Shown piece after piece: positions 52,601 to 59,852 of a DNA stretch of 64,000 nt. Below the pieces are notes generated by a model. The model ran no database searches, was not told the origin of the DNA, and saw nothing but the letters and a program-made list of their open reading frames with translations. The stretch's first letter is position 1; every line of letters begins with the position of its first letter. The stretch lies in contig NZ_JAAIKB010000001.1 in NCBI RefSeq assembly GCF_011040385.1, positions 930,001 through 994,000 of the forward strand, written 5' to 3'. This stretch comes from Falsiroseomonas algicola (lineage in GTDB: Bacteria > Pseudomonadota > Alphaproteobacteria > Acetobacterales > Acetobacteraceae). The position numbers and the translations under genes are program-made.

Positions 52601-54203
52601 CACCGGCGAGGCCGTGGCAGCGCGGGAGGTGGAGAGCATCCTCGGCCTCGCCAATGCGCGTGGCGTGCCCAACGTCATGCTGCGCTGGCACTACCGCAGC
52701 CGGCACGAAAGCCTGATCGCCACCTCCAACGCCGAGTTCTACGGCAGCCGCCTTTTCGTCCTGCCCTCGCCGCGCGCGCGCTCCGCGACGCTCGGCCTCT
52801 CGCTGGTCCGCGTCGATGGCACCTGGGAAGCCGGCGCCGGCGTGAACCGCACGGAAGCGCGCGCTGTTGCCGAGGCCGTGCTGCGCCACGCGAAGGAAAC
52901 GCCGGGCGATACGCTCGGCGTCGCCGCCTTCTCGCTCAAGCAGCGCGACGCGATCCTGGACGCGGTGGAAGCGTTGCGGCGTGAGAGCCCTGAGACCGAG
53001 GCCTTCTTCACGGCGCATGAGCACGAGCCCTTCTTCGTGAAGAACCTGGAGAACGTGCAGGGCGACGAACGCGACGCCATCCTGATCAGCGTCGGCTATG
53101 CCCGCGGCGCGGACGGCAAGCTCGCCATGCGCTTCGGCCCGCTTTCCGCCGATGGCGGCGAACGGCGACTCAACGTCCTCATCACCCGCGCCAAGAAGCG
53201 CTGCATCGTCTTCAGCGGCATCGGCGCGGAGGATATCGACCTTGACCGCGCCGCCGGCCGCGGCGTCGCCGCCCTGAAATCTTTTCTTCAGGCTGCCGCG
53301 GGTGGGTTGCGAAGCGGGGCGCCGGCTACGGGCGCAGTGCGCGCGGGGCTGGGGACGGTGATCGGGGCCGAGATCGCGGCGGCAGGGAAGGAAGCCGTGG
53401 GGCGCGTGGGGACTGCGGGGCTGTTCCTCGACGTCGCGGCGCGGGAGGGCGACGACTTCATCCTGGGCGTTGAGGCCGATGCGGGCGACTGGGCTGGCAT
53501 CCGCGCGGCACGGGACCGCGAACGTGGCCGCGCCGCCGCCCTCGGCCAGATGGGCTGGCGCCTGCACCGCGCCTGGTCGCTCGCCTGGCTGCAACGCCCG
53601 GAAGCCGAACGCGCCCGCCTGCGCGCCGCGCTGGGCGCCACGCCGGAAGCGCCCGAAGCCGCGCCGGTGGGCGGCCCCGATCCCGGCCTCGCCACGCCCT
53701 ATGTCGAGGCGACGCCGGAGATCGACCGCGCCACCGCCATCCCCGCCATGCCCTTCGCCGCGCTGTCGGAAGTGCTGGCCAGCATCATCCGCACGGAGCA
53801 GCCGATCCACGCCGATGCGGTGCTGGAGCGCATCCGCCTGCTCTGGGGCAAGGAACGGCTCGACGCGGCTGACCGCGCTGCGGCGCAGCAGGCGCTGCGC
53901 CTGGCCGCGCAACTGCAAGGCGTATCGGAGGCCGGCGGCTTCTGGACCTCGGAGGATGCGCCCGCCGTCACGCCACGCGATCGCCGCGCCGCGGCGCCGC
54001 ATCTCCGTCGCCCCGCCATGGTCGCGCCGGCCGAGGTGGAGGCCGCCGCACGCGCCTTGCTGGCCGCCATGCCGCAGACGACGGAAGCCGAACTCGCCCC
54101 CGGCATCGTCCGCCTGCTCGGGCTGGATGGCACCGCGACCCCTGCCATCGCCGCCCGCGTCGCCGCACTGGCTGGTTCGGGCGCGATCACGACCGCGGGC
54201 TAA
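49662..54203 (+). CDS. DUF4011 / SF1 helicase / Vsr-like nuclease / DUF3320 protein
   Basis: 1513 residues. DUF4011 N-terminus: 'RRGLLDLSTRNRLLALPKPG'. Walker A 'GPPGTGKSQT' (about 331-340), a long helical insert (about 420-880), then 'LLVIDEASQVEP' (about 926-937), 'VVGDDKQMPPT' and 'RRLNVLITRAKKR' (near 1171) of an SF1 helicase. A nuclease like Vsr/DUF559 follows (about 1250-1320): 'DDFILGVEADAG' and 'RDRERGRAAALGQMGWRLHR', with E-x-D metal ligands. The end (about 1360-1500) is DUF3320-like. This architecture is, to my recollection, among single-gene antiviral systems tested in a survey of defence genes (hhe). It lies 10 bp after the antiporter gene. Confidence 0.85.
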   Translation: MDDAALAARLQEARRGLLDLSTRNRLLALPKPGRSRGVIILEDEDADFVLEALGAGRAFGFESAPAEAAAPPAEGETPAPRRRRAGRPRRAEGIATADAAQSAEEARRDTKLRVRLSPEDLSRRLRDLMQDARTAREETGVATLSLALGTLAWRDPATPETERLAPLALLPVTLEREGVGQNYRLRAAGLEVQENLSLREKLSAEFRLELPPFDAEAYDPTAWAEAVRIALGGREGWSVDPDGLAVGLFSFQKFLMWRDLDPAANPGLLTHPMVRALVGGEALATPPPFPDDTDVDAEIPVERLDHVMDVDGSQALAAEAVRRGGHTVIQGPPGTGKSQTIANIIAQAVLDGRRVLFVAEKLAALEVVQRRLGAIGLGAACLELHSEKQSKRAVLDELRATLALPPPRRPDRDALIRRLGSLRGRLNGHARAMEAPIGESGRPLHAVVGRLVGLRAGGQAAPDFLLAAGDWTADRIAAAEAAVEELAARAAEGGPSSAWRGVTADLAPIEQERLLARLPALIRALSAGARAAAPAAQALGRAAPGAEAARSLLALSAAVAASPAHDRAALAHPAWAADSAPLRALASAQAALAAAQSDRRLKPGALSEAGIAEARTALASGGGLFGFLSATQRNAKALAARVVAEGADPLPALDAALAGQDAARAVAQGEALGGAAFGSLWGDAPAMAALLDWRETHGAEAAAALAAGMPMIDAALVEAALAAHEELLAATALDSAAAFGTADPPLADVAARLGDWAGQPETLPLWLGWRRAVAAAGEDLAPIVERLADGRLAPEAARPAFDYALEEALLKAAMRARPELAAFDGAGFDRLVADFAEADRARIDLARRECSAAHAARIAALRDLPGFTLLMGEFEKKRGHLPVRELLLRAGQVVQAAKPVLMMSPLSVAQFLAPPHGLRPGLSFDLLVIDEASQVEPVDALGAIARCGQVVVVGDDKQMPPTRFFQRMTSEDDEAVEAEDTGEAVAAREVESILGLANARGVPNVMLRWHYRSRHESLIATSNAEFYGSRLFVLPSPRARSATLGLSLVRVDGTWEAGAGVNRTEARAVAEAVLRHAKETPGDTLGVAAFSLKQRDAILDAVEALRRESPETEAFFTAHEHEPFFVKNLENVQGDERDAILISVGYARGADGKLAMRFGPLSADGGERRLNVLITRAKKRCIVFSGIGAEDIDLDRAAGRGVAALKSFLQAAAGGLRSGAPATGAVRAGLGTVIGAEIAAAGKEAVGRVGTAGLFLDVAAREGDDFILGVEADAGDWAGIRAARDRERGRAAALGQMGWRLHRAWSLAWLQRPEAERARLRAALGATPEAPEAAPVGGPDPGLATPYVEATPEIDRATAIPAMPFAALSEVLASIIRTEQPIHADAVLERIRLLWGKERLDAADRAAAQQALRLAAQLQGVSEAGGFWTSEDAPAVTPRDRRAAAPHLRRPAMVAPAEVEAAARALLAAMPQTTEAELAPGIVRLLGLDGTATPAIAARVAALAGSGAITTAG

Positions 54204-54339
54204 GACCGCTTCCGCTCGCGCTCGACACACACGGCCACGCAACCATCGCCATCGAACCCGCGTTGTTCGCCCGTCGGATGATCCGGACCTCGCCCCCTGC
54301 CCAACCGGGGTCGGCGCCGGAATAACGAGGAGCGAAGCG

Positions 54340-55281
54340 ATGTACGCGAAGATTATGGGCGCAGCGGCGCTGGGCTTGATGGTTGCCGCCTGCGGCACGG
54401 ACCCGCAGGAGCGGGTTCAGGGTGGCGCTGCCGCCGGTGCGGCGACGGGCGCCGGCGTCGGCGCGCTCGGCGGGCCGGTCGGGGCGTTGGCGGGTGCGGC
54501 CATCGGCGGCGGCGCGGGTGCCATCACCGGCGCCACCACCTCCCCGCGGGACGTGAACCTGGGTCGTCCGGTCTGGGAAAACCCGGAGACGCGCGTCCCG
54601 GGCGTCAGCAACACCAGCGCCCGCGGCAGCGCGAGCCAGAGCTCGACGCGCCAGGCGCAGCAGGCGCTGGCTTCGCGCGGCTATAATCCCGGCCCGGCTG
54701 ACGGCATCATGGGCGATCGCACGCGGCAGGCGACCATGGACTTCCAGCGCGCCAACAACATCGAGCCGAGCGGTCGCCTCGACAGCCAGACGATGGCCGC
54801 GCTCAACGTCAGCGCCGCCGGCAGCACGGGCACCCGCAGCCGCATGTCCGACCGTGACCGCGCCTATATGGGCGGCGGCATGGTCAGCCAGACCAACCCC
54901 GACCGCAGCGGCACCGCCACGGATGCGGATCCCGGAACGGGCGGCACGGGCGGGTCAGGCGGAAGCACGCCGTCCACGCCGCCCGGCGGCCTGTCGGGCC
55001 AGCCCAGCTTCGGCAACCCGAATCCCACGATGCCTGGGCCCGCGGGCGGCCGTCTGGAGCGCAGCGGCACGGCGACGGGCGCCGATCCGGGCACCGGCGG
55101 CACGGGCGGCTCCGGCGGCGGCGCGTCCACGATGCCGGGCATGGCGACGACGCCAGGGATCACCAGCGGCAACCGCGCCGGCGGCCCGGCCGAGCGCAGC
55201 GGCACGGCGACGGGCGCCGATCCGGGCGCCGGCGGCACCGGTGGCTCCGGTGGTGGCGCGAGCGGCGCGCCCATCCGCTAA
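54340..55281 (+). CDS. Peptidoglycan-binding lipoprotein with Gly-rich repeats
   Basis: 313 residues. Lipobox 'LMVAAC' at residue about 18 after 'MYAKIMGAAALGL'. A glycine-zipper segment ('AAAGAATGAGVGALGGPVGA') suggests membrane insertion. A PG-binding-1 domain follows: 'AQQALASRGYNPGPADGIMG' and 'RTRQATMDFQRANNIEPSGR'. The last 120 residues are Gly/Pro/Thr-rich, with three copies of 'RSGTAT(D/G)ADPG' tracts. Probably tethers the outer membrane to the wall. GAGGAG precedes the ATG. A 136-bp gap before it has no gene. Confidence 0.83.
   Translation: MYAKIMGAAALGLMVAACGTDPQERVQGGAAAGAATGAGVGALGGPVGALAGAAIGGGAGAITGATTSPRDVNLGRPVWENPETRVPGVSNTSARGSASQSSTRQAQQALASRGYNPGPADGIMGDRTRQATMDFQRANNIEPSGRLDSQTMAALNVSAAGSTGTRSRMSDRDRAYMGGGMVSQTNPDRSGTATDADPGTGGTGGSGGSTPSTPPGGLSGQPSFGNPNPTMPGPAGGRLERSGTATGADPGTGGTGGSGGGASTMPGMATTPGITSGNRAGGPAERSGTATGADPGAGGTGGSGGGASGAPIR
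54904..55270 (+). repeat. Three in-frame DNA repeats coding the Gly-rich tail
   Basis: Copies start at 54904, 55060 and 55195 and each code for about 23 residues beginning R-S-G-T-A-T and ending in a G-G-T-G-G-S-G-G run. The spacings, 156 and 135 bp, are multiples of three. Copies 2 and 3 are nearly identical; copy 1 has diverged. Confidence 0.8.
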
Positions 55282-55293
55282 AGATGAACGCCC

Positions 55294-55322
55294 CGGGCCG
55301 GGAGCGGAAACGTCCCGGCCCG
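55294..55322. terminator. Stem-loop after the lipoprotein gene
   Basis: CGGGCCGGGA and TCCCGGCCCG pair perfectly over 10 bp around loop GCGGAAACG. No U tract follows. Confidence 0.55.
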
Positions 55323-55336
55323 GCCACAGGCCAAAG

Positions 55337-55376
55337 CGGCGCGGCCGGGGAGACCTGGCCGCGCCGTTCTTGTGTT
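55337..55376. terminator. Terminator between convergent lipoprotein and dctM genes
   Basis: CGGCGCGGCC and GGCCGCGCCG pair over 10 bp, followed on the plus strand by TTCTTGTGTT. It lies between convergent genes and may end both. Confidence 0.65.
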
Positions 55377-56707
55377 CAGGCCCCGAACATCGTGTTCGGC
55401 AGGAAGGTGACGATGGCCGGGAACAGCGTCACCAGCGCGACCGCCGCGAGCATCAGCAGGAAGAAGGGTAGCGTATTGCGGGCTACCGTCAGCATGTCTT
55501 TCCCGGTCAACCCCTGCAGCACGAAGAGGTTGAAGCCGACCGGCGGCGTGATCTGCGCCATCTCCACCACCAGCACGATGAAGATCCCGAACCAGATCAG
55601 GTCGAAGCCGGTCGCCGCGATGATCGGCAGGACCACGGAGGCTGTCAGCACGATCATGCTGATGCCATCGATGAAGCAGCCGAGCACCAGGTAGATGACG
55701 GTCAGCACCGCGATGATCATGAAGGGGCTGAAGCCCTGCGCGCCGACCCATTCCGCCATCGCGGCCGGGATGCCGGAATAGGCCATCGCCTTGGTAAGGA
55801 AGGCCGCGCCCGCCAGGATCAGATTGATCATGCAGGAGGTGCGGACCGCGCCCATCAGGCTGGCGGAGAAGGACCCCCAGTTCAGCGTGCCCCCCCAGGC
55901 CGAGAGCGCCAGCGCGCCCACCACGCCGAAGACAGCGGCCTCCGTCGCCGTGGCCCAGCCGAAATAGATGCTGCCCATGACGAAGGCGACGAGACCGATC
56001 ACCGGGATCAGCTGCCCGCTGGCCTTCAGCTTGTCGCGGAACGACATCGGCGGATCGGCCGGCGGCGTCAGCTGCGGGTTCATCATCGACCAGACGGCGA
56101 TGTAGCCGCTGAACAGCAGCATCAGCAGCGCGCCCGGGATGATGCCGGCGATGAAGAGCCGGACGATCGAGACCTCCGCCGCCACGCCGTAGACGATCAT
56201 GACGATGGAGGGCGGGATCAGCAGGCCCAGCGTGCCGGCGCCGGCCAGCGAGCCGATCGCCATGGGCTGGTGGTAGCCGCGCTGCGTCAGCGCGGGCAGC
56301 GACATCTTCCCGATGGTCGCCGCCGTCGCGGCCGAACTGCCGGAGACGGCGGCGAAGATGCCGCAGCCGATCACGTTCACATGCATCAGCCGTCCCGGCA
56401 GCCGCTGCACCCAGGGGGCGAGGCCCTTGAACATGTCCTCGGACAGCCGCGTCCGGAACAGGATCTCCCCCATCCAGATGAAGAGCGGCAGCGCGGCCAG
56501 GGTCCAGGAGGCAAGCGCCGCCCAGACGGAGCTGCCCAGCACCTTCTCCGGCGGCAGCGGCGCCATGCCGGACATCAGCATCGGCAGCACGATGACGCCG
56601 ACGAGCCCGGTGCAGAGCAGGCCGAGCCCGATCCAAACGCCGAAGGCGAGGACGGCGAAGAGGAAGCCGAGCAGGATCAGCCCGGCCTCGGTCTGGGCGA
56701 GGTCCAT
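55376..56707 (-). CDS. dctM: TRAP transporter large permease
   Basis: 443 residues, about 12 membrane helices. 'GSSAATAATIGKMSLPALTQ' and 'GAGTLGLLIPPSIVMIVYGV' form the conserved DctM first half; 'TATEAAVFGVVGAL' and 'VLGCFIDGISMIVLTASVVL' with 'QITPPVGFNLFVLQ' the second. It takes up organic acids with Na+. It starts 2 bp after the dctQ stop, as is typical. The genes run dctP, dctP, dctQ, dctM on the minus strand. Confidence 0.95.
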   Translation of the reverse strand: MDLAQTEAGLILLGFLFAVLAFGVWIGLGLLCTGLVGVIVLPMLMSGMAPLPPEKVLGSSVWAALASWTLAALPLFIWMGEILFRTRLSEDMFKGLAPWVQRLPGRLMHVNVIGCGIFAAVSGSSAATAATIGKMSLPALTQRGYHQPMAIGSLAGAGTLGLLIPPSIVMIVYGVAAEVSIVRLFIAGIIPGALLMLLFSGYIAVWSMMNPQLTPPADPPMSFRDKLKASGQLIPVIGLVAFVMGSIYFGWATATEAAVFGVVGALALSAWGGTLNWGSFSASLMGAVRTSCMINLILAGAAFLTKAMAYSGIPAAMAEWVGAQGFSPFMIIAVLTVIYLVLGCFIDGISMIVLTASVVLPIIAATGFDLIWFGIFIVLVVEMAQITPPVGFNLFVLQGLTGKDMLTVARNTLPFFLLMLAAVALVTLFPAIVTFLPNTMFGA

Positions 56708-56709
56708 GG

Positions 56710-57249
56710 CTACAGCTCCTCCATCGCACGGGTGAGCGCGGAGGCTTCCGCCGCGCGACGATAGGACGGCACGCCGCCCGTGAGATGCACCAGGAGGTCG
56801 TCGAGCAGGCAGACCGCGAAGAGCGCGCAACCCAGCGCGCAGGCGCCCTGCGGGTACCAGAGGACCCAGGGCACCGTGCCCTGCGCCACATCCTCGAACT
56901 GCCAGCTGTCATAGGCGAGGTCGCCGACGGCATAGGCGAGGAAGGCGCAGAGCAGGAAGGTGACGAAGAGCGCCAGCGCCTCCATCACGAAGCGCGCGCG
57001 ACCCTTGAGGTGCCCGATGATCAGGTCCACGCGGATATGCGCGCCATGCCGGAAGGCGTAGGCCAGCGGCAGCAGCGCGGAGCCTGCGACCGCGAAGGCC
57101 GTCAGGTCGTCGGCGCCATCCAGGGAAATGCCGAATTGCCGGCCGATCACCTGGCCGGCGATGATCAAGGCGATGCCTGCCAGCGCGATACCGCCGGCGA
57201 TCCCGCCGGCGAGGTAGAGAACGTCGAGCCCCCGGCGCAGCACGGCCAT
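56710..57249 (-). CDS. dctQ: TRAP transporter small permease
   Basis: 179 residues with four helices. 'IIAGQVIGRQFGISLDGADD' followed by 'LTAFAVAGSALLPLAYAFRH' and 'AHIRVDLIIGHL' is the DctQ signature. It supports the DctM subunit in the membrane. A 118-bp gap with a hairpin separates it from the receptor gene upstream. Confidence 0.92.
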   Translation of the reverse strand: MAVLRRGLDVLYLAGGIAGGIALAGIALIIAGQVIGRQFGISLDGADDLTAFAVAGSALLPLAYAFRHGAHIRVDLIIGHLKGRARFVMEALALFVTFLLCAFLAYAVGDLAYDSWQFEDVAQGTVPWVLWYPQGACALGCALFAVCLLDDLLVHLTGGVPSYRRAAEASALTRAMEEL

Positions 57250-57301
57250 CTCAGCCCCGCCCCGCCGCGATCCGGCTTATGCCTGTCGTCATCCCCGCGA
57301 T

Positions 57302-57338
57302 GCCCCCGAGAGTCCTGTTATCCGGGATCATCGGGGGC
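57302..57338 (-). promoter_or_regulatory. Intercistronic hairpin between dctP and dctQ
   Basis: GCCCCCGA (57302-57309) pairs with TCGGGGGC (57331-57338), with AT-containing spacer between. Placed between highly and weakly needed genes of one operon, it may stop part of the transcripts or protect the receptor mRNA. Confidence 0.5.
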
Positions 57339-57367
57339 GGGATGGCGGGGCGCAAGCGCCCCCCGCC

Positions 57368-58354
57368 TCAGCCCCGGCTGGCGCGATAGGCTTCCAGCAT
57401 GCGCCTGCCATCTTCACCGGCACGCACCGCCCATTCCTCGATCATGGTCTGGCCGGCGGTGCGAATCGCGCCCAGCAGCGCCGGCGTCGCCTCCACCACC
57501 TGCACGCCGCGGGCGCGCATCCGGGCCTCGGCTTCGGCCTGCGCTTCCGATGCCAATCGCCACCCGCGCGCGCCGGCGCGTTCGGCGGCCTGCAGCACCA
57601 GCGCGCGTTGCGCCTCGGGCAGCGCCTCGAAGGCGCGGCGGCTGACGAAGACGGCGTTCTTGCTGGTGGCGATCGCGGCGTTGATGAAGTAGCGGGAATA
57701 GTCCCAGACCGCCGTATCCGCCGCCACGGGCGCCGTGGTCAGCTGCGCCTGGATGATGCCGGTGGAGAAGGCCTGGGGCACTTCCGGCGCCGTCACCAGC
57801 GTCCCCGTCGCGCCGAGCAGCGCCGCGAGCCGCGTCGAGATCGGGCTGTAGCTCCGCAGCCGCAGCCCGCGCAGCTGCGCCGGGTCCGTCAGGTTCTGGT
57901 TCGCCGTGATCGCCACCTGCGGCCAGGGCGCCATGTAGAGCAGCATCATGCCCTGGCGGGCGAAGCGCGCCTCGATGAAGGGGGCCTGCACGGCGGCGAG
58001 CCGCCGCGCATCCTCCAGGTTCTGCACCAGGCCCGGCACGGCATCGGCATCGAAGAAGGGATCCTCGTTGCCATAGGCCGTCAGCAGGATCTCGCCGAGC
58101 TGGATCTGTCCCGTCTGCACGCCGCGCTTGATCTGCGGCTGCGGCATCAGGCTGCCATTGCTGTGCAGCTGGATGGTCACGCCGCCCTCGGTGGCCTGCG
58201 CGACCTCCGCGATGAACTCCCGCAGGTTGCGCGTATGGTAGTTGCCATCGGCGAAGCCCGTGGCGGCCTGCCAGCGCGCGCCCTGGGCCAAGGCGCCACG
58301 CGCCGCCAACCCCGCAGCGACGGCACCGAGTGCCGCGCGACGTCCGAACATCAT
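57368..58354 (-). CDS. dctP: TRAP transporter substrate-binding protein (second receptor)
   Basis: 328 residues from the ATG at 58354; the ATG directly after it is an alternative. A twin-arginine-like signal 'MMFGRRAALGAVAAGLAAR' ends at 'ALAQG'. 'KRGVQTGQIQLGEILLTAYG', 'QLRGLRLRSYSP' (the conserved Arg for carboxylate) and 'WDYSRYFINA' are DctP features. It is clearly a paralogue of the receptor coded just upstream (about half the residues match by eye). Confidence 0.9.
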   Translation of the reverse strand: MMFGRRAALGAVAAGLAARGALAQGARWQAATGFADGNYHTRNLREFIAEVAQATEGGVTIQLHSNGSLMPQPQIKRGVQTGQIQLGEILLTAYGNEDPFFDADAVPGLVQNLEDARRLAAVQAPFIEARFARQGMMLLYMAPWPQVAITANQNLTDPAQLRGLRLRSYSPISTRLAALLGATGTLVTAPEVPQAFSTGIIQAQLTTAPVAADTAVWDYSRYFINAAIATSKNAVFVSRRAFEALPEAQRALVLQAAERAGARGWRLASEAQAEAEARMRARGVQVVEATPALLGAIRTAGQTMIEEWAVRAGEDGRRMLEAYRASRG

Positions 58355-58378
58355 GATGGTCGTCCCCCCCAGGATCAC

Positions 58379-58406
58379 CGCCCCGGCGCCGTTGCGCGCC
58401 GGGGCG
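58379..58406 (-). promoter_or_regulatory. Intercistronic hairpin between the two dctP genes
   Basis: CGCCCCGGCG and CGCCGGGGCG pair perfectly over 10 bp with an 8-base loop, 12 bp after the first receptor's stop. It may be a partial terminator or an mRNA stabiliser. Confidence 0.55.
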
Positions 58407-58417
58407 TCAGTCGAGCG

Positions 58418-59401
58418 TCAGGCCCGGTAGCCCTCGATCAGCTTCTTCCCGTCCTCCCCGGCGCGGGCGATCCACTCATCGGTCATCTGCGTGCTGACGC
58501 GCCGCAGCCCGGCAAGGAATTCCTCGGTCGGCGGCACGATCTGCATGCCGCGCTGGGCCAGCGTCGCCTGGGTGCTGGCCGCCGCTTCCGCCGCCATCTC
58601 GTAGCCCCGCGTCTCGGCCCGCGCTGCGGCGGCGCGGAGTTCCTGCTGCAACGCCGCCGGCAGCGCCTCCACCGCGCGGCGGGAGACGAGGACCGCGTTC
58701 TTGGTCATGGAGAAGCCGAGCGGCGTGAAGACCCGCGCATAGTCCCAGGCCGAGGTATCGACGCCGGTCTGGGCGGAGGTGATCTGCGCCTGCACCACGC
58801 CCGTGGCGAAGGCCTGCGCGAGCTCGGCCGCCTGCACCAGGGTCGGCTGCGCGCCGACGATGGCCGCGAAGCGGTTGGTCGCCGGGCTGAAGGTGCGGAA
58901 GCGCAGCCCGCGCAGCCCCTCGATCGTCGGGATCGGCGCCTGGGCATAGAGGCCCGCCGGCGGCCAGGGCACGGTGTAGAGCAGGCTGAGTCCCTGCCGC
59001 GCCAGGCGCGCCTCGATATAGGGCTTCTGCAGGTCGGCCAGCTTCTTCGCCTCGGCGAAGTTGGTCACGAGCTGCGGGATCGCGTCCGCGTCGAAGAAGA
59101 CGTCCTCGTTGGAATAGGCCGTCAGCAGGATCTCGCCCAGCTGCACCTGGCCGGTCTGCACGCCGCGCTTGATCTGCGGCATCGGCAGCAGCGCGCCGCC
59201 GGAATGCACCTGCACGGAGACCTGGCCGCGCGAGGCCTGTTCGAATTCCTGCAGGAAGGCGCGGATGTTGCGGGTGTGGTAGTTCCCGTCGGGATAGGGG
59301 GTCGCCATCTGCCAGCGCGTCTGCGCAGCCGCAGGCGTGGTCAGCGCGGGCGCGGCGAGCGCGGCGCCGGAGGCGGCAAGAAGGGTACGGCGGCTGATCA
59401 T
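58418..59401 (-). CDS. dctP: TRAP transporter substrate-binding protein (first receptor)
   Basis: 327 residues. Signal 'MISRRTLLAASGAALAAPAL' ends near 'PAAAQ'. 'DGNYHTRNIRAFLQEFEQA', 'QIKRGVQTGQVQLGEILLTA', 'LRGLRFRTFSPATNRFAA' and 'SAWDYARVFTPLGFSMTKN' match the second receptor position by position. First gene of the TRAP operon. Its leader holds two copies of 'GCGAAGCAAGCCCC'-like sequence (59453-59492 on the plus strand). Confidence 0.9.
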   Translation of the reverse strand: MISRRTLLAASGAALAAPALTTPAAAQTRWQMATPYPDGNYHTRNIRAFLQEFEQASRGQVSVQVHSGGALLPMPQIKRGVQTGQVQLGEILLTAYSNEDVFFDADAIPQLVTNFAEAKKLADLQKPYIEARLARQGLSLLYTVPWPPAGLYAQAPIPTIEGLRGLRFRTFSPATNRFAAIVGAQPTLVQAAELAQAFATGVVQAQITSAQTGVDTSAWDYARVFTPLGFSMTKNAVLVSRRAVEALPAALQQELRAAAARAETRGYEMAAEAAASTQATLAQRGMQIVPPTEEFLAGLRRVSTQMTDEWIARAGEDGKKLIEGYRA

Positions 59402-59505
59402 GGTGAGGTCTCCCGGGGATGTCGTCTCCGGGGCGGAAGCATCGCCCCCAACCCCTTTGCGAAGCAAGCCCCTGGGGCGAAGCAAGCCCCCGGGAGAGCC
59501 CCCGG

Positions 59506-59772
59506 CTACAGCGGGTAGTCCCGGGCCGGATCGACGCCCGCGCTCTCCAGGAACTTGCGCATCGCGCCGACCTCCTCCTTCGACAGGCTGTGGTGGCTGT
59601 CATGGAAGGCCTGGGCACGGCCGTTGAGCGAGACCTTCACCTGGCCATGCCCGCCATGCGTCACCTCCGCGCCCAGCGCCTCGAACACCGACGCCACATG
59701 CTTCGGGTCGATGTTGCTGCTGACGGGGTGGGAGAACAGGGCGTGCAGCGTCTTGCGATGGTGGTGGTTCAT
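59506..59772 (-). CDS. HicA-like small protein
   Basis: 88 residues from the ATG at 59772 (GAGGA nine bases upstream). 'RKTLHALFSHPVSSNIDPKH', 'VASVFEALGAEVTHG' and 'VKVSLNGRAQAFHDSHH', then 'VGAMRKFLESAGVDPARDYP', resemble the HicA-type double-stranded-RNA-binding fold found in solitary small proteins of this group. No HicB antitoxin lies beside it, so a toxin role is unproven. Confidence 0.65.
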   Translation of the reverse strand: MNHHHRKTLHALFSHPVSSNIDPKHVASVFEALGAEVTHGGHGQVKVSLNGRAQAFHDSHHSLSKEEVGAMRKFLESAGVDPARDYPL

Positions 59773-59852
59773 GGAATCCATCCTCTGCCGTGGTTGGATG
59801 CCATGATGGGATGCGCGCCGAGCGCGGTCCTTGATGCGGATCAAGGGCGCCG

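Noticed and set aside
51480-54398. A 972-codon open frame opposite the DUF4011 protein
   Set aside because: It mirrors conserved helicase and nuclease motifs; no start signal or domain of its own.
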